DNA of 64,000 nucleotides from Neiella holothuriorum (GTDB lineage: Bacteria > Pseudomonadota > Gammaproteobacteria > Enterobacterales > Neiellaceae). The stretch spans positions 186,001 through 250,000 of the forward strand of contig NZ_JAHZSS010000003.1 of the NCBI RefSeq assembly GCF_019457915.1, in the 5' to 3' direction. The notes beneath the pieces were generated by a model. That model had not been told where the DNA came from. It was given only the letters and a program-made list of their open reading frames with translations, and ran no database searches. Shown piece by piece: positions 56,490 to 64,000 of the stretch; within the stretch, counting starts at the first letter, position 1, and every line of letters begins with the position of its first letter. The translations under genes and the position numbers were made by a program.

Positions 56490-57200
56490 GTGAATAAGGT
56501 ATTCGGCGAACGCCGCACGCATGGTGAAGGTGGTGAACACTGGATGTCTGTATCCGACTTAATGGCCGGACTGATGATGGTATTCCTGTTCATTTCCGTT
56601 GCCTTGATGCGTGATGCGATGAATGAGCGCGACAAAATTAAAGAAGTCGCAATTACCTATGAGCAAACCCAAGAAGCAATTTACCAAGCTTTGTTTATGG
56701 AATTTGAAACAGACTTGGTTAAATGGGGGGCAGAAATTGATAGGAATACACTTAGCTTAAACTTTACCGCTCCAGAAGTACTATTTGCCAACGGCAAATC
56801 AGCGTTGACGGAAAGATTCACCGTTATTCTGGAAGATTTCTTTCCTCGATATTTAAGCGTACTGGATCAATATAAAGACATTGTCCAAGAGATCAAAATT
56901 GAAGGGCACACCTCAAGTGGTTGGAACCATGATTCCAACGACTACGACGCGTACTTCAACAATATGTTGCTCTCTCAAGCTCGTACCAGAGCAGTGCTTG
57001 GCTATGTGATGACGTTAGATACAATCATTCTTAACTATTACGACTGGGTTAAAGCGAACGTAGCTGCAGTTGGTTACTCGTCGTCGAAGCTGATTGTTTC
57101 GCAAGATGGTATTGAGGACGAAGACAAATCTCGTCGAGTGTCGTTCCGAGTCATTACCAATGCTGAAGAGCAAATTAGAAAGATTTTGGTAACGGAATGA
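56490..57200 (+). CDS. zorB: ZorB-like motor protein 1 (MotB/OmpA family)
   Basis: The 236 residues have a short cytoplasmic N-terminus and one transmembrane helix that starts with Asp23 (SVSDLMAGLMMVFLFISVAL), the position of the ion-carrying Asp in MotB-type proteins. A periplasmic OmpA-like peptidoglycan-binding domain follows (about 85-220), with ILFANGKSALTERF-like start (VLFANGKSAL), IKIEGHTSSGW and LLSQARTRAVLGYV. The start is GTG. The stop overlaps the HNH gene start as ATGA, linking the motor directly to the nuclease. Confidence 0.87.
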   Translation: MNKVFGERRTHGEGGEHWMSVSDLMAGLMMVFLFISVALMRDAMNERDKIKEVAITYEQTQEAIYQALFMEFETDLVKWGAEIDRNTLSLNFTAPEVLFANGKSALTERFTVILEDFFPRYLSVLDQYKDIVQEIKIEGHTSSGWNHDSNDYDAYFNNMLLSQARTRAVLGYVMTLDTIILNYYDWVKANVAAVGYSSSKLIVSQDGIEDEDKSRRVSFRVITNAEEQIRKILVTE

Positions 57201-58282
57201 AGCTTACAGTTAACTTCAGCTCACTTAAGCGAGCTATTGACTTAATGGAGCCAGAGCATCAAGGCGACTTCATTCTTAAGTTGCAAGAAAGCTCCATTAG
57301 CAAACTTGACCTAGAGCTGAGCACAGGTAAAGACGTTGAGCTTAGCGATATCGATGTAGATTCCGGTCTGCTGAGCTACAAAGGCCGCAACGTTACGCTT
57401 TATATCAAAGCGAATGGTTCCAGCGCTAAATTTCACATTGCAGACTGCTCAACGTTGCAGTCCATGCGAGCAAGTGGTCGTTTTGAGCGTTATGTCGTCA
57501 CCAATGATACATCTGGAGAGTTTTTGATCGGATATGGCGAATCTGAACGAAAAGCCAAACTGAAAGTATGTCAAAACTGTTTACGGAAGTTGAACTACAA
57601 AGGGTGTAATACAGGTCAGCCAATATGGCCAATCGTTCAGCAGTTCGATATGGCCGAATTCTTCGCTACTTACAGCTCCTTCTTTGCTCATATGCCATCA
57701 CGGGATGCCAAAGATGCGGAAGTGGGATATACCGAGGATTGGGCAAAAATTTCTGCTCACCTTCGTGTCGAGAAAGACTTTACATGTGAACAGTGCAACG
57801 TGAATTTGAGAAGCGAACGCTTTCTTTGTCACGTGCACCATGTAAACGGAGTTAAGTCAGATAATCGCCATTCAAATTTGGAAGTATTGTGTGCAGATTG
57901 CCATAGCAAACAGCCGAGTCATGGCCATATGGCGTTAACCCACCAAGATCGCATTCTCATCAACGATTTAAGAAAGGCCCAGGGCATTTTAGAAGGACTA
58001 GGCCAATGGCAAAAACTCTTTGACTATGCCGATCCCGGTGTTCAAGGTGCTCTCCATGCGTGTCGAAAAATGAAGCTCAAAATGCCCGAGGTCGGCTATT
58101 ACATCGATGATGGTTTCGGAGACATTGCTGCAAAAGTCGAGTTAGCCTGGCCAAATGAACGTGTTGCCGTTGCTGTTTCGCTTGAGTCGGCCCAAGGCGC
58201 TGAAAATGCAGGTTGGAAAGTAGTGGGGGTGGGGGAGTTCATCGATGGCCATCAAACTCGAACTCAAAGGTTAAAAGCATGA
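57197..58282 (+). CDS. HNH endonuclease-like protein of the double-motor operon
   Basis: The 361 residues have three parts. The N-terminal domain (about 1-140) has LDLELSTGKDVELSDIDVD and a first Cys pair (Cys125, Cys128). An HNH motif with a zinc knuckle follows: Cys197-x2-Cys200, HVHHVNG (212-218), Asn227, Cys232-x2-Cys235, an intact His-Asn-type nuclease core. The C-terminal domain (269-352; YYIDDGFGDIAAKVELAWP) is shared with the orphan at 52706. In type II Zorya the effector ZorE is also an HNH protein fed by a ZorAB motor, but this protein is built differently as far as I can judge. It probably cuts or nicks DNA. ATGA overlaps join it to the genes on both sides. Confidence 0.82.
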   Translation: MKLTVNFSSLKRAIDLMEPEHQGDFILKLQESSISKLDLELSTGKDVELSDIDVDSGLLSYKGRNVTLYIKANGSSAKFHIADCSTLQSMRASGRFERYVVTNDTSGEFLIGYGESERKAKLKVCQNCLRKLNYKGCNTGQPIWPIVQQFDMAEFFATYSSFFAHMPSRDAKDAEVGYTEDWAKISAHLRVEKDFTCEQCNVNLRSERFLCHVHHVNGVKSDNRHSNLEVLCADCHSKQPSHGHMALTHQDRILINDLRKAQGILEGLGQWQKLFDYADPGVQGALHACRKMKLKMPEVGYYIDDGFGDIAAKVELAWPNERVAVAVSLESAQGAENAGWKVVGVGEFIDGHQTRTQRLKA

Positions 58283-58626
58283 CAACTGACTTTGTCCGAT
58301 TGGTAACTCAAGTCATTACGATTAACCATGCGTGGAAACTATCCAAAGATGAATTTGGTGTCGATTTTGTCGCCACCAAATCGTTAAGAGACATCAAGTC
58401 TTCGTTGCAAGCAACCCTACTAAGGGATTTTCCACAACATGTCTATTTGGCAATAGCAAGTGACAATCACGAGCATCAAGAAGCTTTATTTAGCGTTCGA
58501 TTAAGGGAGCCCTTAGTCGTGAATGGGGCGCTGCGGAATGACATTGAGCACCTCCCTGAGCGTATAGCTAATACCTTATTCACACAGCAAGAATTACAGC
58601 AACTTTTAGCGCGAGCATCAGCATGA
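58279..58626 (+). CDS. Unknown 115-residue protein of the double-motor operon
   Basis: The ATG at 58279 overlaps the HNH stop (ATGA) and the stop overlaps the next gene in the same way; a longer frame from 58213 would lie inside the HNH gene. The protein has no signal, membrane helix or known motif. Recognisable blocks are HAWKLSKDEFGVDFVATKSL and VYLAIASDNHEHQEALFSVR, which suggests an alpha/beta fold. A decayed copy follows the HNH-domain paralogue at 53347-53500, so it is probably a dedicated partner of the HNH protein, such as an adaptor or inhibitor. This is inferred from order only. Confidence 0.7.
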   Translation: MTTDFVRLVTQVITINHAWKLSKDEFGVDFVATKSLRDIKSSLQATLLRDFPQHVYLAIASDNHEHQEALFSVRLREPLVVNGALRNDIEHLPERIANTLFTQQELQQLLARASA

Positions 58627-60860
58627 TCATTGATATTTGGACCAGTACCGACTCAGTCACGCAAATTATTATGGGGACGACAGTCGTGCTCTTGTTGTAC
58701 TTTGCTTTCAAAGAGCTTAGAGAAGTGAACAACAGCAAAAACCTTTTAACAGAGCTGAGTACGTTAAAAGCAAAAAGCATCAATAACACAATTCACTTCG
58801 AGCAACTTAACGCCAAAGCTCGTGTTTGGGTTTCAGAGCACCTCATGTATCAGCCATCTGATTCTGGCCTTGTTATTGAAGCTCAAAATGACAAATGGTT
58901 AAGCAAGACTCCCATTTCCCAAATGCTGCCAGCAGCGAATGGTAATCGCAATAAACTGGTGCCAGCTCTGCTCACTAGTCTAGGTATTACAGGTACCTTC
59001 TTGGGAATCACCATGGGCCTAAGTGAATTCAACATGGCCGGTGATTCCAAAGCTCTAATCGCTTCTGCTGGAGAGTTACTTGAAGGGATGAAAACTGCGT
59101 TTTACACGTCACTTGTCGGCCTTAGCGCATCTGCGTTGTTTATGGTTCTGATGAAGATTTGTGCGAGCAGACTTGGTAAATATCAGGAGTCGTTTCTTAA
59201 AGGCATTGCCGACCATTATTTTGAAGCTAGCCCAATCCTTTACTTGAAAGAACTAGGTGGAGAGCAGCAGCAACGAGCGATTGAAGCTCAGATCCGTTCC
59301 TCTGAATCTATCGCATCAGTAGGCACGAAAATGCAGCAAGCCATTGAAGGGTTGCAAAGTTTCAGTGATTCATTCAACGGCGACGATATTGCTAGCAAAG
59401 TGTCCAGCGCAGTGGCTGACTCGATTGACACCTCATTGGCTCCTGTGATGAGCGAGGTCAAACAAGAGCTCTCAAAACTAAGTGAAATCAAAGAGCAGTC
59501 ACAGCAGGAACTCGTTGAACTGATGATCAACAAAATGCGTGGCGAGTTGATTGAGCCTGTTACCGAAGAGCTAGCTAAAACCAGTGCTGCTGTGGTCAAA
59601 AGTAATGATGTTGGAGAGCAGCTCAATAGCAATGTTGAAAGGGTGATTACAGCGACTTCAGGTACCGTCGATACAATTAACCAATTCCAACAAGAAACAA
59701 TGTTAAAACTCCAAGGCTTTGCTGAATCCTTAAAAGGCATTTTGGATAGTTTCCGCGATGATACTCAAGGATCAATGAGCCAAATTGCGAACGAAGTGAA
59801 CTCAATGCTTAGTTCTGCACAAGCAGGACTTAACAGTCAGCGTTCGGCTTTTGAAGAGAGTGCCACACGTGCAACATCTGCATTCGAAGGAATGAAAGAC
59901 TCCCTCGAAGGAGCTCTCGATCGTCGGCAAGTTGCTGAATCAGAGTTGTTTTCAAATGTCACAAGCCGTATCGACTCGCTATTAAATCAAGTCTCAACTG
60001 CATTTGAAGATCAAACTCAAGTCATTGTTCAAACGGGTGAGCAAGCCTCTCAATTATTGCAACAAACACAGCAAGACTTTACTAATGCTGTTCAGGAGCG
60101 TCGCAAAGAAGAATCAGGCCTATTCGAGCAAATGGAGCAGCGAATTAGTCAATTGGTCACTCAGTCACAAGACGTCTTTGGCGAACAAGCTAAAACTATT
60201 GAAGGTGTTGGCCGAGAAGCAAGCGCTTTGATGAGCAGTGCTAAAGCTGAGCTTGAACAAGGCCTTGGAGATATTGACAACAAAGTTCTCAATATGTCTA
60301 ACACTGTGCAGCGCGAGCTTGAGGCGTTCCGTGAACAATATCAACAAAACCTAACTGCGTACTTTGAGCAGCAAAACAATTTGCTCGATGGTAGCCTCAA
60401 CAAACAGCGTGAAGGTCTAAATGCTGTGGTGGAGAATTTCCGCCAAGTATTTAACGAAGAGTACCAAGCGCGGCACAACCTGCTACAAGAGCTAACTGCA
60501 CAATATCAAAAACTTGAACAGTCAGCGCAAACCGTAGAGCGAGTTGCTAAAGCTATTGGCTTGAACGAAGCGGCTAAAATGGCAGAGCTACAAGATGCAG
60601 CTACATCGCTTGGCCGAGAGGTCGGCCAGCTCAAAAAGGAGTATGGAATTGCAGCGAAGGCATTTACCGACATTACGGCGAAAATGCCAGAAGCGATGCA
60701 TGACTATTTCACCAGAGCAAACGAAAGCTTTGAAAGCTTCTTTACTAATTTCGATCGCGAAGCTAGCTCTATTCACAATAAGTTGTCGATGGCTGCTGGC
60801 TACCTAATTAATGCCGAATTTAATCGCCGTATGCTTGAGCAGGATGAGGCCGAAGCATAA
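58623..60860 (+). CDS. ZorA-like motor protein 2 (MotA/TolQ/ExbB family)
   Basis: The 745 residues have a first transmembrane helix at about 13-30 (IIMGTTVVLLLYFAFKEL) and the channel helices at about 115-135 (LTSLGITGTFLGITMGLSEF) and 155-185 (LLEGMKTAFYTSLVGLSASA). A cytoplasmic coiled-coil tail of some 550 residues follows, rich in Gln, Glu and Ser. Loop and channel motifs parallel the first ZorA-like protein (SLGI-GTF-GI, GLKTAF/GMKTAF, TSLVG), but the N-terminal soluble insert and the tail are longer. The ATG overlaps the previous stop. It looks like an old duplication or a second acquired motor rather than a recent copy. Confidence 0.87.
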   Translation: MIIDIWTSTDSVTQIIMGTTVVLLLYFAFKELREVNNSKNLLTELSTLKAKSINNTIHFEQLNAKARVWVSEHLMYQPSDSGLVIEAQNDKWLSKTPISQMLPAANGNRNKLVPALLTSLGITGTFLGITMGLSEFNMAGDSKALIASAGELLEGMKTAFYTSLVGLSASALFMVLMKICASRLGKYQESFLKGIADHYFEASPILYLKELGGEQQQRAIEAQIRSSESIASVGTKMQQAIEGLQSFSDSFNGDDIASKVSSAVADSIDTSLAPVMSEVKQELSKLSEIKEQSQQELVELMINKMRGELIEPVTEELAKTSAAVVKSNDVGEQLNSNVERVITATSGTVDTINQFQQETMLKLQGFAESLKGILDSFRDDTQGSMSQIANEVNSMLSSAQAGLNSQRSAFEESATRATSAFEGMKDSLEGALDRRQVAESELFSNVTSRIDSLLNQVSTAFEDQTQVIVQTGEQASQLLQQTQQDFTNAVQERRKEESGLFEQMEQRISQLVTQSQDVFGEQAKTIEGVGREASALMSSAKAELEQGLGDIDNKVLNMSNTVQRELEAFREQYQQNLTAYFEQQNNLLDGSLNKQREGLNAVVENFRQVFNEEYQARHNLLQELTAQYQKLEQSAQTVERVAKAIGLNEAAKMAELQDAATSLGREVGQLKKEYGIAAKAFTDITAKMPEAMHDYFTRANESFESFFTNFDREASSIHNKLSMAAGYLINAEFNRRMLEQDEAEA

Positions 60861-61519
60861 TGCGCAACATGATGAAACGTGGCTCTGATGCTGACGCTGA
60901 AGAAAGTGGTGTTTGGTTATCAGTCGGGGACTTGATGTCAGTCCTCTTGATGATTTTTGCTCTGTTGTTGATAACAGCCTTAGTTCAGATATCCGAGGTT
61001 TCAGAACAAAGCCAGAGCACACGAGTGATGATCATTAAAGGCATTAATGATGCGCTAATTGGGGCCGGTATTGAGGTGCAAGCTGATCCAGAAACGGGTG
61101 ATATTTCAATTACGGACTCAATTTTGTTTGACAAGAATGACTATCAGTTAAATGACGGAGGGCGGGCGTTTCTTGAAACCTTCATCCCCATCTATGCCGA
61201 CGTGATTTTCCAAAACAAAGCCACCGCAGAAGAAGTCAACCGCGTTGTTATTGAGGGGCATTCAAGCTCTGAGGGGAATTTTGATCGCAATATGCAACTT
61301 AGCGTACTCCGGGCTAACAGCGTGGCGGCTTTTATAAATTCGATGTCGTTCGGCAATAAGCAACAACTGTTCAACAAGGTCGTAATTTCTGGTCGGGGGC
61401 CGTTAGAAGCGGATCAGCAACAAGCATTAGCGTCAGACCGCAAGGTTAAGTTCCGCTTCCAGTTTAAAGCTGATGAGTTTCTTGGGAAGTTCAATGAGGT
61501 GCGTAAAATTGGAGATTAG
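60860..61519 (+). CDS. ZorB-like motor protein 2 (MotB/OmpA family)
   Basis: The 219 residues start at an ATG sharing a base with the previous stop (TAATG). A transmembrane helix begins with Asp24 (SVGDLMSVLLMIFALLLITA), the ion-carrying position. A periplasmic OmpA-like domain follows: SILFDKNDYQLNDGGRAFLE, VVIEGHSSSEGNFD and LSVLRANSVAAFI. It is the partner of the second ZorA-like protein. The last 26 bases overlap the next gene. Confidence 0.87.
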   Translation: MRNMMKRGSDADAEESGVWLSVGDLMSVLLMIFALLLITALVQISEVSEQSQSTRVMIIKGINDALIGAGIEVQADPETGDISITDSILFDKNDYQLNDGGRAFLETFIPIYADVIFQNKATAEEVNRVVIEGHSSSEGNFDRNMQLSVLRANSVAAFINSMSFGNKQQLFNKVVISGRGPLEADQQQALASDRKVKFRFQFKADEFLGKFNEVRKIGD

Positions 61520-63731
61520 CTTCTTCAGTCAGCCAAGGCTTCCTTTAGATAATGCCTTGGTTCCAGTCTCATTTGATGAATGGTTAGGGCTTAGCTTCGA
61601 TGAAGCTAGCTTGCCGAGCTACCCTCAGAAAAACCTAAAGCAAATTTTGGATTTGGTCCGAGATGAGCGATCTAACCAGGTTCATATTTTTGAGTGGCTC
61701 TCGATCATCGAAGATCAGGCTCAGTGGGGCGCCTTGCCACAAGATGAACAGATTGCCTCGTGTCTAACGGTATGGAAGGCTATATTAACCAACAATCTTC
61801 TCGCGAAAATCACCTTGTTCAAAGTTGCCCAAGTCGCTGATGGACGAAGTGCTGAAATTGTCAGCCAAATTACTAACTCTCTTGAAATCGCCCACAAAGC
61901 AAAGTTTATCAATGACTCAGGCCTAATGGCCAAAGTTGGGTGGATAGTGGCGCTTCAGCAACAAAACTATGATGACTTAGCCTACGTATGTTACCAACAC
62001 AAACAAACTGTCCCCTCAATATTAAAAGCGTTTCAGTTGCCTCGGAATAATAGTTATCAGGGGCATGTAATTGAGCACATATGTTCGATGGTTCACCAAG
62101 GAGATATTAATTTTGTTGATGATCGTTGGTTGGCTGACAATGCTAAAAGCTTAACTCTGACAGCACACAGCACAAGGTTCTGGGAGTGCTTTATTCAGCG
62201 TTTTAATACCGTTAGCTATGGCGAGTTCTGTGAAGATCAAGTTCGGCAACAATGTTTACCTGATCTAAAGAATTCTTTGTGGAGCCAATTGAGCGTGACT
62301 TGCCAAGATATTTTGGCATTGAAATTTAAATTGTCTCAGTACTTCGGACTAAAAGCGGTATCGCGAGCATTGTATTCAGACGAAGCTGCTGAAGTCTTAG
62401 AGTTTACAGAATCTGAGCAGCGTCAAATCCGAAGTCGCTCGATGTTTTGGGACAATTATAGTACCCACATCAAAAGAGCTCGAGCGCTTTTACCCAAACC
62501 GTCCTATGAATATGCCGTGGCTCATAATGGAACGGTTCCGCCATTTGTGAAAATGGCGCCTGCAAACATTACCAATGTTGAAGTTTATATCTTTGAAATT
62601 GGACAAATCATTGCCGTCGAGTTTCTTCGGGGAAGCTTAAGTGAACTACGTATTTTCAAAGCTAGCAATTGGAACCGTAAACTGTTGCTTGAGAGTGACT
62701 CAGCATCACATGAAGAAATACGAAAATTGCCACAAGCAGAAGTGCATGATCACATAATTGGCTGGCAATATTTTTGTGAAAAACTATTGCGAGAGCGCTT
62801 TAAGCTTGTTCCAAATGCCACAGTCGAGCAATTTAAAGGATTACCTCCCGAAGTAAGTTCGTACAGTTTTATTTCGGGCTTACCAAAGCCTGCGGAAGAA
62901 ATATTACTTGAGCGCGAGCCTAAATTAAGCCGTTGGTTAGAAGAATTCTGGAGCAACGAACTGCAAAGCGGCAAATTAGCAGAAAGCCTCAAAGGTGATC
63001 AGCCGGGTAACAAAGAAATCATTGAAGCAATGATTGCCAAGCAGCGGGGAAAAACACGCCTAGTGCAGCAAAAGCTATCTCGAGCTGCAGAAAAATCCAA
63101 TCCCGAAGCCATGTGGCAGCTTGGCAAATCGTTGTTGCTGGGAAGGAACAATTCTCCAGATTTAAGAAAACAAGGGGAGACCTGGGTTGCAAAAGCTGCG
63201 GGATTGGGGCATGTCGAAGCAAAAGAAACTACTGATAAGTTTGGGATTCAGCCAATCTCAAATGATTTGGATAGGTGTTTAAGTTTACTTAGCCGCGTTA
63301 GTGAACCGGATATTTTGAAAGGTGTTAAATTGGCAAGTTGTATCTTAAAAAATACCGAGCGCCTAGACCAGGATAAACCGAAATTAATAACTCGTTTATT
63401 TAAAATAATGGAGTCCTCAAATCAATCAGAAGTACGTGTACAGATCTCTAATGCTTTAGAAAACGTTGCGGGTAATAACTTAAAGTGGCGACTTATAACT
63501 GCTCTCCGAGCCAAAGGTCGCAAAGAGCGCATCAAAGCAATACAACTTATGGACGAGCTTTACTGGCAAGGTGAACGAGAGGGAATCCCTGGTCAGGTTG
63601 AAAAGATTGTCAAAGAAGCTCGGAGAATTAATCATGACGATGTGGTTTTAGCTGGCTTATCTGCTTTAGCAAAATTTGGTAATACCGTTGCTCAAAGAGA
63701 ATTGAATGCGTTGCCTCTTAAAAAAAGGTGA
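61494..63731 (+). CDS. ZorC-like protein (EH-signature type)
   Basis: About 745 residues from the ATG at 61494, with GGGAAG upstream inside the ZorB2 gene. The protein is soluble and mostly helical. The block RSRSMFWDNYSTHIKRARAL (about 320-340), followed by VEVYIFEIGQIIAVEFLRGS, resembles the EH-signature domain of ZorC, which in type I Zorya acts with the motor and binds DNA. The C-terminal third has a Sel1-like stretch (SNPEAMWQLGKSLLLGRN) and HEAT-like helices. It is longer than typical ZorC (about 560 residues). No helicase gene (ZorD) follows within the window. The assignment is by pattern and position. Confidence 0.65.
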   Translation: MRCVKLEISFFSQPRLPLDNALVPVSFDEWLGLSFDEASLPSYPQKNLKQILDLVRDERSNQVHIFEWLSIIEDQAQWGALPQDEQIASCLTVWKAILTNNLLAKITLFKVAQVADGRSAEIVSQITNSLEIAHKAKFINDSGLMAKVGWIVALQQQNYDDLAYVCYQHKQTVPSILKAFQLPRNNSYQGHVIEHICSMVHQGDINFVDDRWLADNAKSLTLTAHSTRFWECFIQRFNTVSYGEFCEDQVRQQCLPDLKNSLWSQLSVTCQDILALKFKLSQYFGLKAVSRALYSDEAAEVLEFTESEQRQIRSRSMFWDNYSTHIKRARALLPKPSYEYAVAHNGTVPPFVKMAPANITNVEVYIFEIGQIIAVEFLRGSLSELRIFKASNWNRKLLLESDSASHEEIRKLPQAEVHDHIIGWQYFCEKLLRERFKLVPNATVEQFKGLPPEVSSYSFISGLPKPAEEILLEREPKLSRWLEEFWSNELQSGKLAESLKGDQPGNKEIIEAMIAKQRGKTRLVQQKLSRAAEKSNPEAMWQLGKSLLLGRNNSPDLRKQGETWVAKAAGLGHVEAKETTDKFGIQPISNDLDRCLSLLSRVSEPDILKGVKLASCILKNTERLDQDKPKLITRLFKIMESSNQSEVRVQISNALENVAGNNLKWRLITALRAKGRKERIKAIQLMDELYWQGEREGIPGQVEKIVKEARRINHDDVVLAGLSALAKFGNTVAQRELNALPLKKR

Positions 63732-63873
63732 TTCATTTTCATTCAAAAAGCGGATGAGCTAGCGATTCAGTAGCGATGTCGCGTAAACCGTGTTGAAGCT
63801 GAACACGTTGACCATATTATTATCTAGGTTGGATTGTCACCATGCCTAATGCATTGAAAACATTGTGATACCG

Positions 63874-64000
63874 ATGAAACAAATTCTTCTTTCCACGATT
63901 GGTGCAAGCCCGCAGGTATTGACCGAAACGCTATATGCAATAGCTCATAGTGGGCGGCCATTTCCGCATGAAATTTTTGTCATCAGCACGCTAAGCTGCA
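63874..64000 (+). CDS. CARF protein of the NE0113/TIGR02584 type (cut by the window end)
   Basis: The 42 visible codons begin MKQILLSTIGASPQVLTETL and continue to HEIFVIST. This start (hydrophobic strand, then G-x-S-P-Q-V-x-T-E-T-L) is the hallmark of the TIGR02584/PF09623 family, whose members have a CARF domain and are listed as CRISPR-associated. Such proteins sense, and some degrade, cyclic oligoadenylates, or carry an effector domain further along. The rest of the gene is outside the window, so any effector is unseen. No strong ribosome-binding site is visible. It stands 142 bases after the ZorC-like gene. Confidence 0.75.
   Translation, partial: MKQILLSTIGASPQVLTETLYAIAHSGRPFPHEIFVISTLSC

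Noticed and set aside
54736-57200. Flagellar MotAB stator or TolQR/ExbBD identity for the first motor pair
   Set aside because: The long coiled-coil tail on the MotA-like protein, the OmpA-like partner, the linked nuclease and the absence of flagellar, tol or ton genes fit Zorya-type motors instead.
58213-58278. Longer N-terminus for the 115-residue protein
   Set aside because: It would lie wholly within the HNH gene in another frame; the ATG at 58279 gives the usual ATGA coupling, and the decayed duplicate's similarity also begins after it.
63732-64000. CRISPR array near the CARF-type gene
   Set aside because: No regularly spaced repeats are visible here or elsewhere in the window.

Overview
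The window comes from a gammaproteobacterial chromosome, most likely a marine member of the Alteromonadales. The evidence is the housekeeping order (rne, rluC, free-methionine-R-sulfoxide reductase, proQ, prc, pepN, DUF2835, gdhB, pyrD, zapC), the 1622-residue NAD-glutamate dehydrogenase, ZapC next to PyrD, and an initiator tRNA of the usual gammaproteobacterial sequence. The genus cannot be fixed from sequence alone. Base composition is moderate and many intergenic stretches after about 33 kb are visibly AT-rich.

Positions 1-27300 are core genome: the 3' end of a BtuB-like TonB receptor, a small secreted protein, rne facing left with a structured leader, rluC, msrC, proQ, prc, pepN and a DUF2835 gene. 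Next comes a four-gene envelope operon (DUF1302, DUF1329, YCF48-type repeat protein, MMPL exporter), then gdhB, pyrD and zapC, mostly separated by clear intrinsic terminators.

At 27465-27541 there is an intact initiator tRNA-fMet on the minus strand. A perfect 50-base copy of its 3' part lies at 27710-27759, where a second tandem tRNA gene seems to have been cut through near the anticodon. I read this as the left attachment site of a genomic island that fills the rest of the window. Its right end, which should carry the rebuilt tRNA, is not in view. The first island gene encodes a 1762-residue protein with two tyrosine-recombinase catalytic regions. Then come an unknown protein, a RES/Xre toxin-antitoxin pair, a small membrane ORF, and a minus-strand module of an HD/TraI_2 protein, a conventional integrase and an excisionase-like gene, with a divergent Xre regulator. 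This module may be a second, nested element.

From 39.4 kb the island is a defence cluster. A sigma-54 activator with a CARF-like N-terminus sits upstream of a sigma-54-like promoter and an operon of hsdR, hsdM, hsdS, a 5'-nucleotidase, a DUF3696-type AAA ATPase and an unknown partner. After a few orphan genes, a compact operon at 54736-63731 encodes two MotA/ZorA-MotB/ZorB motor pairs. They flank an HNH protein and a 115-residue protein, and a ZorC-like EH-signature protein follows. Most junctions overlap by 2-4 bases, one by 26. Published Zorya types have a single motor pair, so this double-motor layout is the best candidate for an undescribed system. Just upstream (52706-53500) is a decayed copy of the HNH C-terminal domain plus the 115-residue gene, which suggests that these two act together. 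The window ends in the first 42 codons of a CARF protein of the NE0113 (TIGR02584) type. The defence cluster thus begins and ends with putative cyclic-nucleotide sensors, but I saw no CRISPR array or other cas gene.
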